Of a stretch of DNA of 64,000 bases, positions 13,542 to 24,775 are shown in pieces (positions within the stretch are counted from its first letter, which is position 1; each line of letters starts with the position of its first letter). Location: NCBI GenBank assembly GCA_947561395.2, contig OX387192.1:9956221-10020220 (forward strand), read 5' to 3'. The translations under genes and the position numbers were made by a program. A model generated the notes under the pieces. It saw only the letters and a list, made by a program, of their open reading frames with translations, did no database searches and was not told the DNA's origin. This DNA comes from Buxus sempervirens (taxonomy: Eukaryota; Streptophyta; Magnoliopsida; Buxales; Buxaceae).

Positions 13542-13616
13542 TCCTCATTGATTTTCCATTAAAGGTACAATTCTGTGGAAATATTTATTCAAGCATCCTC
13601 ACTGATTTTCCATTAA
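13542..13616. repeat. 54-bp tandem duplication at the insertion site
   Basis: The words TCCTCAtTGATTTTCCATTAA and TTTATTCAAGCA define a unit of 54 bp (13542 and 13596). The second copy is cut after CCATTAA by the outer Harbinger-like element and resumes at 42105 with TAAAGGCAAAATTTTG and TACTCAAGCA, ending near 42140. This gives independent support for the element borders. Confidence 0.6.
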
Positions 13617-15103
13617 GGCTCTGTTTGTTTCACAGAAAAATAAGGAAAAGAAAATATTTTCTGGAATTTTAAACTTTTCCAGACGTTTGTTTTAAGGGAA
13701 AATGAAAACTAAAGTAAAATATTTTCCAAACTGAAGGAAAAACGGCGGAAAATAACTTCCGCTAAAATTCTGCGGAAGTTATTTTCCGCCAGGCATTACG
13801 AAAGGAACTCTCGCCTCGGGTTTCAATTTTTTTTCTTTTATCCTCGACTTCGACTCCCTTCTTCCTCCTTGTGGGGCATTTCGACGAAGATAGCTCGAGA
13901 GCTTCCTAGGCACGACGAAGGTAGGTCGAGAGCCCCTTGTTTACTTCCTTCTCCTTGGGCATGACTTCCTCCCTCATTATAGCTTTTCCTGCGGTGGTGA
14001 AGAAATCCGATATCTCTCTACTATCTTCGCTTCTCACTTCCATTTGCTCTCTGGATTGTTTTCTTCTCATCTTGCAGTGAAGACGACCAACAAGCAACAC
14101 ACATAAGCGTTGCCCCCCATTTATGTCTCATGAGATACATGAGACACACAACCGTCATCAATCGTTTAGTTCAGTCTGGTAAACTGAACGGTTGAGCAAG
14201 AGACAGCAAGTGACAAGGTTCTCTGTTGTTTCCCCCCATTTAAACCCTTATTCCACCGATTCTGTTAGCCACCACCGATATTCCCCTTTGAAAAATCCAC
14301 TCTCCCAGACAACTTTCTTCATTCAACGTGTCTATCCAGCTTTCTTTAAAAGGCGAGTTCTTCTATTACCTGTCTTTCCGGATTGTTATTGGTGACTTAT
14401 TGCTTCTGGTTTCCAGTAGTGATGGTGGATTCTCTTGAATGTATGTCTTTATGGTGCATTTTATGCATTTTTTTAGCGGGATTTCTGATTTCTTATTTTG
14501 GATCGTTTAGGGATATATATATGTTTGACTGATTCATATTTTTCATGAGTAATTGCAAATGATTCTGATTGAATATCCTATACATTTCTGATATTTGATA
14601 ATTTTCACCATTTTGGTGTATGAGGTATCCGGCCATATCTTGGGGCTAAATTCTAGGTATTTAGTGCAAGCAATAAGACATGTTTATCTAAACCTAAACA
14701 TTAAATCATCATTTTCATCTACCTAGACTGAATCCTGTCTTCTGGGGAATTTTCTTCAGGGATGTTTTAATTGGTTACTTGATTGTACTCATTCTGTTTA
14801 AGTCATTCTTGTTTGAATTGCAAAGTTCTGCCAATCCATACGCATGATCACTAAATTGCCCGTTTCCGTTAGTCTTAGGTGGCGTTTGGTGGGCATTATA
14901 GAATCTGGATTAGGATTCTAATCCCAGATTCCATAACCCAGATTATATTTCCTTAATTTTAGAAAACCAAAATCCTATTTGGATGAGTTGGATTGTGAAC
15001 TCAGATTTTTAAATTAGAATTTGGAATCTTGTTTGGCTGCCACCGATATTAAATTTGGAGTTTTTTTATTAAAAATTACATAAAAATAATATAATATATA
15101 TAG

Positions 15104-15112
15104 AAAAATTAA
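15104..15112. repeat. 9-bp target site duplication of the MULE, left copy
   Basis: AAAAATTAA directly precedes the left TIR and is repeated exactly at 39145-39153 after the right TIR. Nine bases is the usual MULE duplication length. Confidence 0.9.
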
Positions 15113-16373
15113 GGGAAAATTTCAAAAACATGCCACTTTACAGCGATTATTACAAAAACATGCCACTTTTGAGAATTATTACCAGAAAGGGGTCATTGCA
15201 CGTTTGGGGAAATTGCAATGCCCAAAATGCCCTTGGATATAAGGGCATGTTTGCACGTGCCCCGTTCTCTCCTCTCCTCTCCTCGCCTCTCGCCCTCGTC
15301 CTGTGCGAGCGAAAAATCCCACCTGCGAAACCCTAAACCCGACGACGAACGCCGGCTAATCTTCTCAAAATCCGGCGAGCTAGGGTTGTTCCCGCGTTCT
15401 CTCCTCATTCTCTCCTCTCCTCTCCTCTCGTCCTGTGCGGAATTTCAAAAAGTGAGAACCCTGCGAATCCCAACCCTAAACCCGAAGCCGACGACGAACG
15501 ACCGGCCAATCCCTTCTTCGCCGGCGAGCTAGGGTTGTTGCCGGAGCAAGTTTGCTTCGTCTCCAAGCCCGACGAACCCCCACGAACCCCGACCATTCTC
15601 ATCTTCTTCTCCAGAAGGGCGAAACCCTCTCCTTCCCCCATTCCTCTCTTCGACTAAACCCTCTCGTTTCGTGCATTGTTTTCCTCTCCTCTCTATTTGC
15701 ACACATTGAGGAATTCGTCGTTGGAGAGCCACCGCGGTTGAAGTTTGTTGCCGTCGACGACCTGCTGTTCGTCGCCGTAGGGAGTGCTGCCGTTGGCGAC
15801 CAGGTAGCTGCCGAGTGCCTCCTTTGAATTTTATTTTGGGAAATTGAATTTAAATTTGCGCATTTGCATATTTGCACATATTTAAATGGTAATCTTCTTG
15901 TAGAAATGGCTTAAATTTCAATGATTCTGTTGTTTGCCTTAGCGAAATGTGCCCTTTCGAATTTGAATATGAGTTATTTGCATGTTTTTCGAATATTGGC
16001 TGTAGTAAATGTTTACACCATCGTTGTCCAACTATAGAAGCGAGCAAGCAGCTCCATTACACTGAAAAAAGTCCATGAATGATGTAGTGCTCTGAGTTAC
16101 GAATGTGTTCTGAAGCCATTAAATTTTTTGCTTCCACTCTAGCAATGGCCTTGTATAACCATGCTTCTTTAGAAGTTCTTCCCAAATTCAATGAGTTTGT
16201 TGGCTCTACCGATGAGACTTCCAATACTTAACAGATTGTTATTGGAGGTTTTTAATCTCTTCTATTTTAAACTGAAAAGCAAACAGCACCAAACAGATGT
16301 AGAGAGCTAGCTAGTGAGTAGTGACATAAATTTCAAACATTCACAAGTATATTTTAGCTTACACAATTTGCAT
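15113..16373 (+). repeat. MULE left terminal inverted repeat
   Basis: 1261 bp, matched in reverse by 37856-39144 with only scattered differences. It starts with two copies of a CAAAAACATGCCACTTT word (near 15123 and 15154). A GC-rich stretch (about 15290-15830) looks like a captured 5' UTR or first exon (AACCCTAAACCCGACGACGA, CTCTCCTCTCC runs) and holds a tandem duplication of about 130 bp (15291-15404 and 15421-15542). It probably carries the promoter for the + strand genes. The open frames in it are copied in both TIRs and show no known domain. Confidence 0.9.
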
Positions 16374-18071
16374 GAAATAATGGAACTCCCACGACAATAG
16401 TATCTTCGGATATCTCTTGTGCAGGCTTTTCAGGGTTGCTTGAGATGCTGGTTTTTTCTCCTCATTTGGACCAAAAACTGAACTTTTGCTTTTGCTATAT
16501 CTTCTTCATATCCTGTGACAATTCAAATCAAAAGGAATGAAAATTTCTCATCTTATAAGAGAGGCAAAGAGAGAGCAACCATAGTCTTTACAATTTAGTA
16601 AATAAAAGGTATATTTAACAGCCACATAACATTTTGAGTCCTCCTCTTCCCCCAAGCAGGTCAGTTGCATAAGAAATATGGAACATGATAATAGGCTTTT
16701 GGAGTGTGTTGTGAGGCATTAAGAAATATGGAACATGACCGACGCCTACCTAGTCCTTACTCCATACCAACAAAGCCTTCAATCATGCCTTCTTTTAAGG
16801 GTGAATGCTCCACTCCCCATGCAACCACCACAAATACTTTCACTGTCGTCATAGATCACAACCATCATATTAGCCTCGTGTCAGGTAATGACCCATGACC
16901 TGGAACCTATCAGCTGCAGTAGATAAGACTTTATAACCTTTGTGCCAAATCAAAGATCTGATGGTGATGATACCTTTGATAACAGATCCCTATTTCCAAA
17001 GGGGTAGTTTCACAAAGTGGCCTGAATTTAACATTGCCACCTTTGTGTTCTCAGGCTTAGACTCAGGACATCTTGATAGGAGACTGCACCTCAATTTTTG
17101 TAGTAGATATTGAACACAATATAATTAAGTAAATGTAAATACTTTTAGCACAAATAAGTGTATCTATTACCTCTCTTTTACCGTCTAATTTTTTGGTTAA
17201 ATAAACATAAATAAACCCATTAAAGATAGAGAGAGGAATTAAACCTTACTGCTACTGCCATGCCAAAATCAGTTACTTTTTGCATTGCACAGAGCATCAA
17301 GCCTTACTGCAAATGTTTATCAGCAGTAGATGCTGTTATGCCCATCACCTCCTCCTCCTCATATCATTATTTTCTGCTGAATCTGAATCAAAACCCACCT
17401 CTCCTATCATCCAATCTCAATCTCCAAAACAAATTAATAGATGTAATAAACCAAAAGATAACATTGAAAACACTGAAAACAAGAATATGGATCATAAGAA
17501 ATCTGAATTGACAAGTTGCCCAATGACTAAAGACTTTCAACAAATATATATAACAAAGCAACCAACAAAAAGCAGCACAACCCTCCTTTAAAGCAAGAAG
17601 ATGAACAGCATCAGGTCCAATGTTACCATCTATGGGGGTTAATGGTGTGGCTACATCAATTAATTTCCTTTGAATCACCTGAAAATTTCAATTACCAATA
17701 CAGGCAACTTAAAATGAACAACCAGCCAATAAGTTGTTGCAGAAATAAATCTATCAAGCAATGAAAAATGCATAAAAGCAAACAAAGAAATGAAATAAAA
17801 GTTTTTTACAAGGAACAAACAACCAGATAAGAATTAAACAAATACAGAGAATCATAGTGAAAAAGGCATAGCTTGCCAAATTTGATACCTAGTTCAGGCA
17901 TTTTGTGGCCAGAAAACATGGCAGAAGAGACCCTTCACCATCTGTAATTCAGGCATTTTCCATATGGAATGGATGTAACTTAATGGCCTATTAAACAGGA
18001 ATGAGGCAAGGTGGCATCTTGTATTAAAGTTTAAAATCATATTTTGTGTGTGAATGTTATGTGCCTTAGGC
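16374..18071. other. MULE internal segment with unidentified exon-like fragments
   Basis: No complete gene is seen. On the reverse strand two exon-like pieces have a plausible splice acceptor. One, at about 17575-17681, follows TTTTCAG and reads VIQRKLIDVATPLTPIDGNI and onward without a stop. The other, at about 17255-17315, contains VTDFGMAVAV, faintly kinase-like. Both could be captured host exons, but I cannot name the source genes. The rest is AT-rich with no signal. Confidence 0.35.
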
Positions 18072-20761
18072 ATGGATTTTGCACGGGATCAGGAGCGGGC
18101 GGCAGATGATGTGACTCACGTGCCGACAGATATAGATCCGGTAAGGCAAGCCATTGCATTATTTCTTTTATTTTACACATTCTTCTATACATCTCCTTTC
18201 ATCAATATGTTTTCATTGTCGTAGGTATTACGAAGTCACATTGTTCGTATGATCGGCTTTGCCCGTGACTTCACACGGCATTGTACCGACTTTGCTGCCT
18301 CTTTAAGCCACTCCCAACGACATCCACCACCGCCAGATGCTGAGCCCGACTGGCGTTCTACTGATGATGTGGCTCCTCCACCACCTCCAGATGCTGAGCC
18401 CGACTGGCCTTGTAATGATGATGTGCCTCCTCCACCACCTCCAGATGGCGATGGCACTGTTGATGCACACCCAGAGTTTTCATCACCTCCTTTTGCTGGA
18501 AGTGTGCCAACTGATGAACCCGCAACTACATCTGAGGGTCCAAGTACGATGCAATCTTGTCCCAGAGGTAGGGGGAAGAGAGTAAAGCACCTTGTACATA
18601 AATTGAGGTCACCCTTTGTCGAGACGCATAGATTCCCCCCATTACCTGAACGAGAGAAAAAAGCGTCGATGTATGCCATGACAGGGGGGTCGCCGATGTA
18701 AGTATATATCTTCTGTAATTGAGAGTAATTAACAGATTTACACCATTCAATATTATGTTTATAGTTGGTTGTTGTTTTTTTTTTTTTTTTTGCCTTATAA
18801 GTGGAATTGACGCATGCAGGGAAAAACTTGTTGATTTCGGTGATTGCTTTGCGACTCGATTCGATCTACTTGGTCTTTTTCCACGACGAAGGGTTAGCGA
18901 CCTGGTAAGTTATTTGTATCGAAAAGTCTATCATTTGTTTTAGGTTACAATGGTACTTGGATTAGTTTTCTCACTAAGGTGATTGTGGAATAGGTTATGC
19001 ACATGTATGTGCTTGCTCGTGTCAAATCTACGCGGGAACATGCATCAACTATCCGTCGTCATTACATTACACCCTATACATCTGTACGTATATAGGATTG
19101 TATGTTAGGACGCTTAGAATAATTAATTATCAATGCATATGGAGTACTACAGCGGACTAATATATTGTACTTGTGATTTACAGGCTGCAATCCTAAAAGG
19201 AACAGTGACTGTAGAAGATGCTGTACGAAGTCAATTTTCACAAGATGTTGTAGGATGTAGTTTGCTTCGATGTCATATGGTATGATAAATTTCGAATATT
19301 TTATTAATCTCATTTACATAATTATTAACGCCTAGTACACCTTGTATTGTCATTTGATAGGTTTTCCTACCGATCTTGAGGAGGAACCATTGGTTCCTGG
19401 TTGTTTTGAACATCAAGGACCAACGGGTCGAAGTGTTAGATTCGGTACCGAAGAGTCGGCCTGGTGATTACCGTGCTGTATCAACGAAATTGGTATGTAA
19501 AAAGCTATATAGTTTCAATGTATTATATAAATTGATATTGAATGGTTCAATTTTCATTGCAGACAACTTTTTTTTCAAAAGTCTTTGAGGAGCTTAAACG
19601 TGGCTGTGACAAGAGAGTGCAGGAGTGGTCAGTGGTGCCTGTGTCTGTGCCCTGTCAAAGTAGTTCGTAAGTTCCCAATTTTATCACTCATATGTTACCT
19701 TAAATTACATGACCATTATACAGATATTGGATAATGCCCTTAGGTTGCTTATTTGCTTATTTCCAAATAAGCAACCTGTGGAGCTCAAAGATGGTGTAGA
19801 TGGGAAGATGGAGAGACGATGTAAACTTAGTGAGATTATACAGTTGTATATTAGGATGGTTTAGTTATTTTGAGTGGATGTATAAATTGTATTTATCAGG
19901 TGGTCATTTGTGTTTGAGGGCTTAGCCCATACTCGTATTTACAGGCGTTATATAGCCGTTTTTCTGAAAAAAATTTAAGAGGTTATTTTGTGTGTTTGGT
20001 TAGTTCTGAAGTTGGTTTTCATTACTTTGGGCCCTAAGCTAGCGCCCAGGAGCCAATATAAACCTGATATGGGTCGACCTGGTTCCGGGGTGCCACATTC
20101 TTTTAGTCGTTGAGATTGAAACTCAAATATTATAGGTATATCATTGGGTATTATGATATAAATAATTCCAATTATTAAAATTCTTTAGCAAGATACGTAT
20201 TGGTGGAGTCTAATTTATTTTGATTTTATTTGTAATTCCAATTATTAAAATTATTTTAGCTAGATTCATTGGGTATTATCATCTGAATAATGGTGATATT
20301 TATTGAAGAATAAATCTTGAAATGAAATTAAAAGTATCCTCGGTGTTGCAATAATATTACATGCATAAAATACAGTGGGAAAAAACATGAAATCATTATT
20401 GTTCGATCATGAATAATTACTACATTGAATTATAGCTTTACCTTACCCCCAATAACACCTGTACTTTCTAGTTATTTGCCATGTCTACCTTCTCTTGATC
20501 TTTTCCATTTGTTGTGTAGTGACGATTGTGGTGTATTCGTAATGAAGTACATGGAATATTGGGATGGGCATCAATTGTCGACTAGGTTTGGGCAGGCAAG
20601 TATATATTTTCCTATGCAACTTGATGTGGTTAAGACTTACACAATTTTTTTTAGCAAGTGTTTCATTTAAATTGTAACAGGAAAATATTGGACACTTTCA
20701 GCATGAATTGTTAGCATACCTATTGCTCCACCCTGCAAACACAATCAAGTACCCGTTCTAA
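18072..20761 (+). CDS. Transposon Ulp1/SENP-like C48 cysteine protease
   Basis: Nine exons give 407 aa: 18072-18140, 18225-18697, 18802-18904, 18994-19083, 19184-19279, 19361-19492, 19563-19666, 20520-20595, 20681-20761. The sum is 408 codons with no internal stop. Exon 2 is proline-rich, with three copies of a PPPPPDAEPDW-type unit and a basic stretch (RGRGKRVKHL). The protease block follows: His in RNHWFLVVLNI, Asp in EVLDS, Gln in VPCQSSS and Cys in DDCGVFVMKYMEYWDG, a full C48 tetrad. It ends ELLAYLLLHPANTIKYPF. Known family members remove SUMO or similar modifiers; its substrate here is unknown. Intron 7 holds an LTR fragment and intron 8 uses a GC donor. The start is the first ATG before a good donor; an upstream non-coding exon in the TIR is possible. 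Confidence 0.85.
19735..20098 (+). mobile_element. Internally deleted LTR fragment in Ulp1 intron 7
   Basis: The words TATCAGGTG, TTTGAGGGCTTAGCCCAT, CTCGTATnTACAGGCGTTAT and ATAGCCnTTTTTC occur in the same order as in the solo LTR at 29936-32346 (there at about 30008-30085). It ends TTCCGGGGTGCCACA. The left border is uncertain. It lies between exons 7 and 8 and so need not harm the protein if it is spliced out. Confidence 0.6.
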
Positions 20762-21734
20762 TTGAGATGCTTAAACCTTCCTGAGAATGTGGATGCGTAC
20801 GAATTTCGACCTTCTTGAGTTGCATTCTTTCTAAAGTCTCTTAATTTTGTGACCTTCTTCTAATTTTTGTTTACTTTTGTATTAGATTATGAAAATTCCA
20901 AGAATTTAGTAGAAGCGATTTATATTCTTCTTTTTGAAATGCCTTTTCTGCTGTTCCTATTGCTGTCAGAGTGTTGTATCAGAAGATTCTCACTTTCATA
21001 GTATTATGAGCATACTGTCTGTAGTTGGACTCGTGGTATGTCTAGTTATGTGAAATTTTCTGAAGTCTTACTTGTTAGTTTTTTTCTGTCAACGATTTGT
21101 AACCTTATTTTTACATAACTTTTATCTTTCAGGCTTTTGTAATAGCATAGTTGTTGGGAATGGGACCCATTCCGTGGATTATATTGTCTGAGGTATGCAT
21201 AGTTTATTTAAATTGTTTACCACATCAATATAAGGAAAAATCCCTATTGTCAGTCTATTTTCACTTCAAGTCATTTGTCTTAGCACCAATGATGCTGATG
21301 CTAGTTTCGTCCTTCTTTTACGTGTCCTTCACGATGTCTCTTCGTCTTCTTACAACATTTTTTTGTGTATGCAAGCAAGCGTGGATCTATCCAGTACGGG
21401 TAATTGAGATGCTTAAACGTTCATGATAATGTGGATGCGTACTCTTTTCCATATCGTGAATACGACTACAAAAAGGACGGGGATTACAGAAATGGGAGAC
21501 AAGAAGGGATGGATGTAAAGGCCGATTGGCATAACTTTAAGGTTGTCGACTGATCAAAATCATGCGATAATGATTATCAGATCTTTATAATTGTTGATAT
21601 TTTATTATTATATTTGCATATAATATATTGGTATCAAGAGAGGGTATTGTATTAGTAGGGGTGCATGTCCCTGAATCTGTTGAAAGATGAACATTAATTA
21701 ATATGATCCAGTCCCGTGGTCCCGCCTATCGTTA
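20762..21734. other. Spacer between Ulp1 gene and array
   Basis: No gene is supported. At 20763-20795 and 21402-21440 the phrase TTGAGATGCTTAAAC...TGAnAATGTGGATGCGTAC occurs twice, so the end of the Ulp1 gene and its 3' region (about 600 bp apart) appear to be partly duplicated. Confidence 0.4.
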
Positions 21735-23095
21735 GCTCGAGTCCCATGTAAAATAATTCGAGTCCCTTGTAACATTGCTCGAGTCCTACATATACTTAGC
21801 TCGAGTCCCATGTAAAATAACTCGAGTCCCATGTAATTAGCTACGGCACTCACGTATACTAAGCTCGAGTCCCATGTAAAATTGCCCGAGTCCTACATAT
21901 ACTTAGCTCGAGTCCCATGTAAAATAACTCGAGTCCCATGTAAAATTGCTCGAGTCTCCCGTATACTTAGCTCGAGTCCCATGTAAAACTGCTCGAGTCC
22001 TACATATACTTAGCTCGAGTCCGATGTAAATTTGCTCGAGTCCCATGTAAAATTGCCCGAGTCCTACATATACTTAGCTCGAGTCCCATGTAAAATAACT
22101 CGAGTCCCATGTAAAATTGCTCGAGTCTCCCGTATACTTAGCTCGAGTCCCATGTAAAACTGCTCGAGTCCTACATATACTTAGCTCGAGTCTGATGTAA
22201 ATTTGCTCGAGTCCCATGTAAAATTGCCCGAGTCCTACATATACTTAGCTCGAGTCCCATGTAAAATAACTCGAGTCCCATGTAAAATTGCTCGAGTCTC
22301 CCGTATACTTAGCTCGAGTCCCATGTAAAACTGCTCGAGTCCTACATATACTTAGCTCGAGTCCGATGTAAATTTGCTCGAGTCCCATGTAAAATTGCCC
22401 GAGTCCTACATATACTTAGCTCGAGTCCCATGTAAAATAACTCGAGTCCCATGTAAAATTGCTCGAGTCTCCCGTATATGTAGCTCGAGTCCCATGTAAA
22501 ACTGCTCGAGTCCTACATATACTTAGCTCGAGTTCGATGTAAATTTGCTCGAGTCCCATGTAAAATAGCTCGAGTCCGATGTAAATTTGCTCGAGTCCCA
22601 TGTATCCAACTGCTCGTGTCCGATGTAAAATAGATCGAGTCCCATGTAAATTTGCTCGAGTCCCATGTATACTTAGCTCGAGTCCAATGTAAATTTGCTC
22701 GAGTCCCATGTATACTTAGCTCGAGTCCGATGTAAATTTGCTCGAGTCCCATGTATACTTAGCTCGCGTCCGGTGTAAAATAGCTCAAGTCCCATGTAAA
22801 TTTGCTCGAGTCCCATGTATACTTAGCTCGAGTCCGATGTAAATTTGCTCGAGTCCCATGTATACTTACCTCGAGTCCCATGTAAAATAACTCGAGTCCC
22901 ATGTACAATTTGCTCGAGTCCCACGTATACTTACCTCGAGTCCCATGTAAAATAACTCGAGTCCCATGTAAATTTGCTCGAGTCCGATGTAAATTTGCTC
23001 GAGTCCCACGTATACTTAGCTCGAGTCCCATGTAAAATTGCTTGAGCCCCACATATACTTAGCTCGCGTCCCATGTAAAATTGCTCGAGTCCCTC
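21735..23095. repeat. Tandem array of 21-22-bp CTCGAGTCC units with 171-bp higher-order period
   Basis: More than 60 units of the type gCTCGAGTCCCATGTAAAATTg. Variants (CCTACATATACTTA, CTCCCGTATACTTA, CCGATGTAAATTT) recur in a fixed order of eight, giving 22+22+21+21+22+21+21+21 = 171 bp. The marker word GCCCGAGTCCTACATATAC falls at 21884, 22055, 22226 and 22397, exactly 171 apart. After about 22600 the order becomes irregular. Most units carry a CTCGAG palindrome. The array ends about 150 bp before the TATA box of the GRF gene. Reading frames through it are an artefact of the 21-bp period. Confidence 0.95.
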
Positions 23096-23243
23096 CTACT
23101 AAAAGTCCTATGTTGGTGTCCTTGAGTCGTATGTCAAGTACGGTCGAGTCCTTAGTAAATAGGTCAAGTGCCCTCATATTTTGCGTGCTCGCATCTACTA
23201 ATACAACCAACGTGTTTCACGTGGGCCTGCCTTCCGGCTCGTT

Positions 23244-23251
23244 TATAAATA
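23244..23251 (+). promoter_or_regulatory. TATA box of the GRF gene
   Basis: TATAAATA lies 51 bp before the proposed ATG, between the end of the array and the gene. This places the array in the position of an upstream regulatory region. Confidence 0.55.
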
Positions 23252-23301
23252 CAAGTGTGTCAAGCGAGTCAATTATGCGCTACCCTTTGTGCGAAGGAAG
23301 A

Positions 23302-23973
23302 ATGGAAGTTTCGGCAAAGGCTACCGATCCCCACGCTCGTGTCCCATGTCCATGCGGGAAAGGGATGCTTAAAAGGAAACTCTCCCACACCTCACGTAAT
23401 CCAGGGTGCTTTTTTTTCACTTGTCCATCGTCTGTAAGTATGCATTTTTACCAATCTGGCCATTCAACTATTATAAGACTGTCTAAATTAAATGCATTAT
23501 TTCTTACAGGGCAATGGTGGGAATGGATGTGGGTATTTTGTTTGGTGCGATGAGTTATTACTGTGTGAATGTGGGAGGGGACCATGCCGTGTGTTAACCG
23601 CAAAAACTCCAACGAACAAAGGGAGAAGATTTTACCGATGTCCTTTTGAAGTATGTGTGGAGTTGTTTAGCACTCAAATACGTTCCTCCCACACGAGATA
23701 TTTTGCACAATGGGGACTTCCTAATTGATTTTCATGTCATTGTATTTCCAGGGCGAACAAAGCTGCCATTTCTTCTCCTGGTTGAATGAAGTTGGGGTAG
23801 AAAAGGGTGAATCGTCGAATTCATGCGATGCAGAAAACACTGAACAAATACAGCCAAGGGCATGGGAAGTAGAACGACGGCTATTGCAGGAGGAGCGTGA
23901 TCATGCGAGAAGGATGTCCGACATATACCGTGAGTTGCTTCACGACATTGACAAAGTTAAACTGGACGAATGA
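23302..23973 (+). CDS. Double GRF-type zinc-finger protein
   Basis: Three exons (23302-23433, 23510-23650, 23752-23973) give 164 aa with no internal stop. Two zf-GRF-like modules follow each other: CPCGKGMLKRKLSHTS, then NPGCFFFTCP and CGYFVWCDE; and CECGRGPCRVLTAKTP, then NKGRRFYRCP and CHFFSWLNE. Each is split by an intron at the same place, just after the CP dipeptide, which points to an exon-pair duplication. The tail (EVERRLLQEERDHARRMSD and on) looks like a short coiled coil. GRF fingers in other proteins bind single-stranded nucleic acid; the role in the MULE is unknown. The gene follows the Ulp1 gene on the same strand, and the tandem array lies directly upstream. Confidence 0.85.
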
Positions 23974-24306
23974 ATTGGTTAACCGGTGATGGAGATGCAT
24001 GTTTGGTGTGGTTGTCATTGAGTTTTGGTTACAAAATGCTACTAAATGTAGTTTTATTTGGTCTGACAAAATGCTAGTAAATATTGTGTAATATGTAACT
24101 GAAGACCATGTATGAGAACCTAAAAGTAGTTTTATTTCCATTTTCATGGAAAAGGAACATTATGTTTGATACAATGTTCACATTCACTAAAGGTATTATG
24201 AAAAAGAACTTACATCATATAGTGCCCAGAAAATAAGAATGAAGGAAATAGTGAAAATGGAGACCTCAATCACTCTTCATTGGTTAACTGCAAATTGTGA
24301 AAACGT
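23974..24306. other. Intergenic MULE DNA
   Basis: AT-rich sequence after the GRF stop, presumably its 3' UTR. No further feature seen. Confidence 0.3.
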
Positions 24307-24387
24307 TACCCCTGTATAAGTCCACCACTGTATGGCCCACGCCTTGTGACTTCCATTTGATTAATCAACTCCGTTGCTTTTACCTGT
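24307..24387 (-). pseudogene. Captured exon of anthranilate synthase alpha subunit
   Basis: After an acceptor-like GATACAG the reverse strand reads VKATELINQMEVTRRGPYSG followed by GLIQG and a stop. VKAxELIxxxEVTRRGPYSGG is the conserved block of plant anthranilate synthase component I, the chorismate-binding enzyme that starts tryptophan synthesis. Only this exon, including its 5' splice context, is recognisable. The reading stops where the host exon would continue (GGI). It is too short to be functional and fits transduplication by a Pack-MULE-like process. Confidence 0.75.
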
Positions 24388-24649
24388 ATCACAATTGAAG
24401 CTCCCATTCAGAAATGCAGCAGGTACCAACCAAAAGAAAAACAAAGAAACGCCCTTTCTTTTACTATCTTAGGATCTCACAATCTCAATACATAACACAA
24501 TTTTCCAAACAACAAACAAAGGATTTATCTTCTCCAACAAAATTTCTGGGTTTATGTAATGACTCAGACAACTAGATAAAATCTTTAATCAATTCATTGG
24601 CCGGACCCTGGTTCCAAAGACTGTGAAGTAACCTATTAAATCACACAGC

Positions 24650-24775
24650 TAGATACAGGCATTTGAATCCTGTATCTAGATAATGGAAGATACATGCATT
24701 TAAATCTCATAGCTAGATACAGGCATTTAAAGCACACTTGGGAGATACAGGCATTTAAAGCACACAACTCTGTAC
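24650..24775. repeat. Short direct repeats of a GATACAGGCATTTAAA word
   Basis: AGCTAGATACAGGCATTTgAA, AAGATACATGCATTTAAA, AGCTAGATACAGGCATTTAA and GGGAGATACAGGCATTTAAA occur within 125 bp, about 30-45 bp apart. No function can be read from it. Confidence 0.6.

Noticed and set aside
15405-15877. Several overlapping open frames in both TIRs
   Set aside because: GC-rich composition gives open frames on both strands. None has a recognisable domain, and they are copied in the TIRs as non-coding promoter or 5' UTR-like DNA.
18236-18679. 147-codon reverse-strand open frame
   Set aside because: It is the antisense shadow of the proline-rich exon 2 of the Ulp1-like gene.
21735-23095. Regular repeats resembling a CRISPR array, or a centromere-like satellite because of the 171-bp period
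   Set aside because: Units are directly adjacent with no unique spacers, the setting is a plant transposon, and the 171-bp period is simply eight 21-22-bp units. The equality with primate alpha satellite length is a coincidence.
22416-23210. Open frames on the reverse strand through the array (MGLEQIYIGLEL type)
   Set aside because: They arise because most units are 21 bp, a multiple of three. They have no start context, splice sites or domain.
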